DNA of 64,000 bases from JASGDN01 sp049840815. GTDB taxonomy: Bacteria; Chloroflexota; Chloroflexia; Thermomicrobiales; UBA6265. Below are positions 60,619 through 64,000 of this stretch, in pieces. Each line of letters opens with the position of its first letter. Positions within the stretch are counted from its first letter, which is position 1. A program made the translations under genes and the position numbers. Below the pieces are notes generated by a model, which was given only the letters and a program-made list of their open reading frames with translations, made no database searches and had not been told where the DNA came from. The stretch covers positions 1 through 64,000 of the forward strand of contig JASGJI010000015.1 in the NCBI GenBank assembly GCA_049840815.1. Reading direction: 5' to 3'.

Positions 60619-61260
60619 CTACTTCTTCGGAGCAGGGCGCGGGCGCTTGATCTCGTAGACGTTCGGACGCTCGCGGACGACATCGGTGAACTCGTTGAAG
60701 AAGGTCACCGGGTCGGACGGCATGTCGCGGAAGTTGACCTGAAGGTACGCGCCGAGCCCGTTGTCATACACGATCGTCGGCGTCCCGAAGACGCCAAGCT
60801 CGCCCTGGCCGGTCGTGAAATCCTCGGCGATCTGTGCGAAGACGGCGTCCGACGCGAGATCCTCGCGGAACTTGTCGAGATCGAGTCCGGCTTCCGCCGC
60901 CGCCGATTCCAGCACGGCCTGACCGGCGAGGTTGCGACCGTCGATGTGGCGCTTCTTGAACAGCGCGGCGTGAAATTTCTTGAAGCCCTCTTCGCCCTGC
61001 TGCTGCGCGGCCCAGAAACCCTGGAAGGAGCGCAGGGTGCTGGAGGTCCCGTCGTTCGGCTGCTCCCAGACCTTGAACTCGGGGTCCTTGGCGTTCACCT
61101 GCTCCAGCGGGAAGATCTTCCAGGTGATGTCCAGCTTGCCGCCGGACTTCTCGTTGACGTCGTCCAGCCACACTTGACCAGCCCACGCGAACGGGCAGGC
61201 GTAGTCGAAGTAGACATCCAGCTTGATCGGTTCCGTGACATTCTCGATCGCAAAGGCCAT
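60619..61260 (-). CDS. DsbA-like thioredoxin-fold protein with CPFA motif
   Basis: 213 residues, no signal peptide, so cytoplasmic (FrnE/DsbA subfamily). It begins IKLDVYFDYACPFAWAGQVWLDDV; the motif at 22-25 is CPFA, so only the first active-site Cys remains. cis-Pro loop GVFGTPTIVYD is normal. The helical insert (FQGFWAAQQQGEEGFKKFHAALF) is complete. One-Cys forms are typical of mycothiol/GST-like and FrnE relatives that act by glutathionylation-like or non-redox chemistry. It is 17 bases after coaE in an operon with it. Confidence 0.9.
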   Translation of the reverse strand: MAFAIENVTEPIKLDVYFDYACPFAWAGQVWLDDVNEKSGGKLDITWKIFPLEQVNAKDPEFKVWEQPNDGTSSTLRSFQGFWAAQQQGEEGFKKFHAALFKKRHIDGRNLAGQAVLESAAAEAGLDLDKFREDLASDAVFAQIAEDFTTGQGELGVFGTPTIVYDNGLGAYLQVNFRDMPSDPVTFFNEFTDVVRERPNVYEIKRPRPAPKK

Positions 61261-61277
61261 CGTCGACGATTCCTTCT

Positions 61278-61955
61278 CTACGTGGGCGACATCGCATCGG
61301 CGAGGAGCGCGTTCCAGGCGACGATCACCTGGCTTCGCAACTCACCCAACGTGCCGCTGTTGTCGATCACGCAATCGGCATGCGCCAGCTTCGCCTCAAT
61401 CGGAGGTTGGGCCGCGATCCGCCGCTGCGCTTCCATGGCATCAATGCTATTACGGATCATAAGGCGTGTCATCTGCACATCCGGGCGGGCGATCACGAGC
61501 CAGACCGCATCACAATGATCGGCGTGCCCGCTCTCGATCAGCTTCACGGCATCGATCACGATGACGCCGCGCGTCTCGGCATCGACGCGGCGGTCGATCT
61601 CCGCGATCACGGCCGGGTGCGTGAGGGCATCCAGTTCGGCAAGCTTCGCCGGATCGGAAAAGACCATCGCACCGAGGGCCTTGCGATCCAGGGAGCCATC
61701 CGCCGCCACGATGCCATCACCGAAATGATCGGCGAGCGCACGCAGCAGCGGCTGGCCGGGTCCGACCAGTTCCCGGTAGACGAGATCGGCATCGAAGTGG
61801 GTCGCACCGAAGTCCTTAAGCAGGCCGACGACGGTGCTCTTGCCGCTGGCGATGTTCCCCGTGATCCCGAGCACGATCCTGCGATCCGTCGGGACGGACG
61901 CCGGAACGACATCCATCCCGGCGACGTCGACGTTCGCGATCTCACGCTTCGACAT
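61278..61955 (-). CDS. coaE: Dephospho-CoA kinase
   Basis: 225 residues; last step of coenzyme A synthesis. P-loop GITGNIASGKST (30-41), acceptor region FDADLVYRELV, LDRKALGAMVFSDPAKLAELDALTHPAV (a well-conserved family block) and adenine region LVIARPDVQMTRLMIRNSIDAMEAQRRIAAQ. It has an extra 25-residue N-terminal leader before the first strand, so ATG at residue 14 (about 61916) may be the start. It starts five bases after the ABC-F stop. Confidence 0.95.
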   Translation of the reverse strand: MSKREIANVDVAGMDVVPASVPTDRRIVLGITGNIASGKSTVVGLLKDFGATHFDADLVYRELVGPGQPLLRALADHFGDGIVAADGSLDRKALGAMVFSDPAKLAELDALTHPAVIAEIDRRVDAETRGVIVIDAVKLIESGHADHCDAVWLVIARPDVQMTRLMIRNSIDAMEAQRRIAAQPPIEAKLAHADCVIDNSGTLGELRSQVIVAWNALLADAMSPT

Positions 61956-61960
61956 GCCCG

Positions 61961-63910
61961 CTACCCGACCGTTGCCGGGGAGATCATCTCCCAGCGTGCG
62001 TAGGCGTCATCCAGCGAAGCCTGCACGGTCTCGTATTCCTCACCAAGCCGAGCGATGGCATCGAGATCCTCATCCCCGCTGGCGACCGCGAGGGCGTCGC
62101 TGATCTGGTTCAGGCGCCCTTCCAGCTTGCCAATCTCGCGCTCCAGCTGGGCCATCGCCTTCTGCTGGTCGTTGTCGGTGCGGCGACGTGGCTTGCCCTT
62201 CGCGGTCAGGACGACCTCGCCGCTGGTCTCGATCGGCGCTGTAGCGGCAACCTCGACGACCGGAGCGGGCGCGGGAGCAACCTTCTCCTCCTCGCGATGG
62301 CCGATGCTCCGCTGGTAATCGGTGTAGTTGCCGAGCGAGACGGTCAGCCCGCCGTCCTCGACCACCCAGAGCTTCGTCGCGATCCGGTCCATGAAGTAGC
62401 GGTCGTGGGATACGAAGAGGATCGTTCCGTCGAAGTCGCTCAGCATCTCCTCCAGCGTCTCGCGGGCCTGGATGTCGAGGTGGTTGGTCGGCTCGTCGAG
62501 GATCAGGAAGTTCGCCTGTTCCAGCAGGAGCACCCCCAGGGCAAGTCGCGAGCGCTCACCACCGGAGAGCGACGTGACCGCCTTGTAGACATCGTCGCCG
62601 GAGAAGAGGAAACGCCCAAGATAGTTCCGCGCGACCTCCTCGCTCATCGGCCCGGTACCCAGGATGACGGCGAGCGGCGTGTCATTGCCCTTGCCGCGCA
62701 ACTGCTCGTGCGACTGCGCGTAATAGCCGGGCTTGACGTTCGTGCCGTAGGTGTATTGGCCACCAAGCGCCTCCAGCGTCCCGACGAGCGTCTTGATGAG
62801 CGTCGTCTTGCCGCTGCCATTCGGCCCGATCAGGCCGATCCGCTCGTTGCGCTCGATCAGCAACTCCGGCGTGTCGATGAACACCTCGGGGCCACCGGGG
62901 TCCATGTAGCCGATCTGCATCTTCGTCGAGGAGAGCACCATCCGTCCGGAACGCACCGGGCTACCGAGCCGGAGGTGAATCCGGTTGTGCTCCTGCGGTC
63001 GGGGAATCCGCTCCAGCCGGTCCAGCTGCTTCTGGCGGCCGCGCGCCTCGCGGTAGCGCTGGCCCGCGCCGTACTTGCGAATGAACTCCTCCGTCCGCGC
63101 GATGTACTCCTGCTGCTCCTCGTATTCCTTGCGCCAGCGCTCCATACGATCGGCGCGCATCGGGAGGTACTTCGCGTATGGGGCGGGATAGTCCTCCAGC
63201 CGCCCGAACGACAGCTCCATCGTGCGCGTGGTGACGCGATCGAGGAAATAGCGGTCGTGGGAGACGATCAGGCAGGCACCGTTCCAGGTACGCAGGAAGG
63301 TCTCCAGCCACTCGATCATCTCGAGGTCGAGGTGGTTCGTCGGCTCGTCGAGCAGGAGGAGATCCGGGGACTCGAGGAGGGCCTTCGCCAGGGCAACGCG
63401 CGTCTTCTGGCCACCGCTGAGGCGATCGACAGGATCGCTGAAGTCCTCTTCCTTGAATCCCAGCCCATGGAGCACAGCCTCGGTCCGATGGTCGATGTCA
63501 TAGCCGCCGCCAAGCTCGAAGCGGGTTTGGAGGCGATCGTATTCCTCCATCAGCGCGTCGAAGTCCTCGGCGGACTCCATCTCCTTCTCGATCTCGCGCA
63601 TGCGTTCGCCGGCCTCGATCACCGGCTTGAACGCCTCCCGCGCCTCATCGAGGACCGTGCCATTGCTGGTGAACCGCGCCTCCTGCGAGAGATAGGTCAT
63701 GCGCAGGCCGTTGGCCTTGATGATGTCGCCGGAGTTGGCGTGCTCGACACCCGCGAGGATGCGGAGGACGGTCGATTTGCCCGCGCCGTTGACGCCGACG
63801 AGCGCGACCTTCTCCCGCTCCATCACCTGGAAGGAGACGCCAGAGAAAATGGTCTCCGTGATGTACATCTTGGAGAGGTTGTTGACCGTGAGGATCGTGG
63901 AGGCAGCCAT
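61961..63910 (-). CDS. ABC-F family ATPase
   Basis: 649 residues with two ABC domains and no membrane helices. Domain 1: Walker A GVNGAGKST (about 39-47), signature LSGGQKTRVALAKAL, Walker B LLLLDEPTNHLD. Domain 2: GPNGSGKTT, LSGGERSRLALGVLL, FLILDEPTNHLD. The linker of about 80 residues (YAKYLPMRADRMERWRKEYEEQQEYI) and the C-terminal coiled coil (KAMAQLEREIGKLEGRLNQISDALA) are as in EttA/Uup/YdiF proteins acting on the ribosome. Subfamily not certain; a resistance role is not implied. First gene of a coaE, dsbA-like transcript. Confidence 0.95.
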   Translation of the reverse strand: MAASTILTVNNLSKMYITETIFSGVSFQVMEREKVALVGVNGAGKSTVLRILAGVEHANSGDIIKANGLRMTYLSQEARFTSNGTVLDEAREAFKPVIEAGERMREIEKEMESAEDFDALMEEYDRLQTRFELGGGYDIDHRTEAVLHGLGFKEEDFSDPVDRLSGGQKTRVALAKALLESPDLLLLDEPTNHLDLEMIEWLETFLRTWNGACLIVSHDRYFLDRVTTRTMELSFGRLEDYPAPYAKYLPMRADRMERWRKEYEEQQEYIARTEEFIRKYGAGQRYREARGRQKQLDRLERIPRPQEHNRIHLRLGSPVRSGRMVLSSTKMQIGYMDPGGPEVFIDTPELLIERNERIGLIGPNGSGKTTLIKTLVGTLEALGGQYTYGTNVKPGYYAQSHEQLRGKGNDTPLAVILGTGPMSEEVARNYLGRFLFSGDDVYKAVTSLSGGERSRLALGVLLLEQANFLILDEPTNHLDIQARETLEEMLSDFDGTILFVSHDRYFMDRIATKLWVVEDGGLTVSLGNYTDYQRSIGHREEEKVAPAPAPVVEVAATAPIETSGEVVLTAKGKPRRRTDNDQQKAMAQLEREIGKLEGRLNQISDALAVASGDEDLDAIARLGEEYETVQASLDDAYARWEMISPATVG

Positions 63911-63916
63911 GGGGAT

Positions 63917-64000
63917 TCAGTCCGGGGTGATGCGCACGCGGCGCGGAACGTCAAGTGGGTCGCACGGAAGGACGCCGCGGATCGGAGCGATCCGGCGGTT
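63917..64000 (-). CDS. C-terminal end of an unidentified protein (start outside window)
   Basis: The last 27 codons of a minus-strand frame enter from the window edge and stop at 63917, six bases before the ABC-F start: ...PCDPLDVPRRVRITPD. That tight junction suggests an operon. No family can be read from so short a tail, and it may be chance. Confidence 0.4.
   Translation of the reverse strand, partial: NRRIAPIRGVLPCDPLDVPRRVRITPD

Noticed and set aside
61961..63910. ABC-F protein as an antibiotic-resistance gene
   Set aside because: Linker and partners look like the housekeeping EttA/Uup/YdiF groups, and nothing else in the context suggests resistance.

Overview
The window is high-GC, densely packed chromosomal DNA of a bacterium. 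Chloroflexota, probably class Thermomicrobia, is the best guess. This rests on the GC-rich codon use, secreted proteins with Ala/Ser/Pro-Glu linkers (PEASP/PAASP type), a TIGR03663-type membrane glycosyltransferase, a DUF3105-DUF305 pair, a MenA-type prenyltransferase and GAGGAGTGAG-type intergenic repeats. It is an inference and no rRNA is present to settle it. Nearly everything is housekeeping or transport. I see no phage, transposase, CRISPR array or toxin-antitoxin pair.

Layout: 1-4.9 kb holds a cut-off membrane glycosyltransferase, several unknown exported or membrane proteins and pdxH. At 4.97-5.15 kb is a complete tRNA-Glu(CTC) unit with canonical promoter and terminator. It is followed by about 590 bases without a convincing gene but with a textbook leftward promoter at 5599-5627. 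At 5.7-10 kb are a phospholipase-D-like lipoprotein, an unknown protein, and a secreted hydrolase overlapping an AlkA-type DNA glycosylase. At 10-13 kb is copA, with a CsoR-type operator over its -10 box. At 13.2-17.3 kb are a zinc-ribbon protein, prfC and an M3 oligoendopeptidase. At 17.4-19.9 kb is an ECF sigma / zinc anti-sigma / SIMPL-protein cluster, then a repeat-rich intergenic region. At 20.4-24.4 kb are a CtBP-like dehydrogenase, an M20 dipeptidase and two small membrane proteins. At 24.5-28 kb is a four-gene OpuC-type osmoprotectant ABC operon on the minus strand. At 28.2-32 kb is a MacB-type ABC pair.

At 32.2-35.1 kb are pyk and argG. The convergent minus-strand pair is an M16 peptidase and a frameshifted MOSC gene. 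At 38.7-44.5 kb are single-gene units (VOC, FAD oxidase, ThuA with Gfo/Idh oxidoreductase, phosphoesterase). At 44.6-48.3 kb a SsuABC/NMT1-like ABC operon runs directly into a frameshifted menA. At 48.6-52.9 kb are a TIM-barrel sugar isomerase, ispG and a doubly frameshifted rseP. At 53.2-58.8 kb are ald, xerC/D, glyS and the DUF3105-DUF305 pair. At 58.9-64 kb are paiB-like, mutY, a DsbA-like gene, coaE and an ABC-F ATPase, all on the minus strand.

Two themes stand out. First, three conserved genes (MOSC/yiiM, menA, rseP) carry small indels between well-conserved segments. The clear cases are one-base losses in G/C runs, which looks like consensus error in a draft genome rather than gene decay. 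Second, most convergent gene pairs are separated by long, often perfect hairpins. Some of these are built from recurrent purine-rich inverted repeats, one of which supplies the last codons of argG. No clearly new system was found. The most open questions are the orphan promoter near 5.6 kb, the ABC transporter-menA linkage and the inverted-repeat family.
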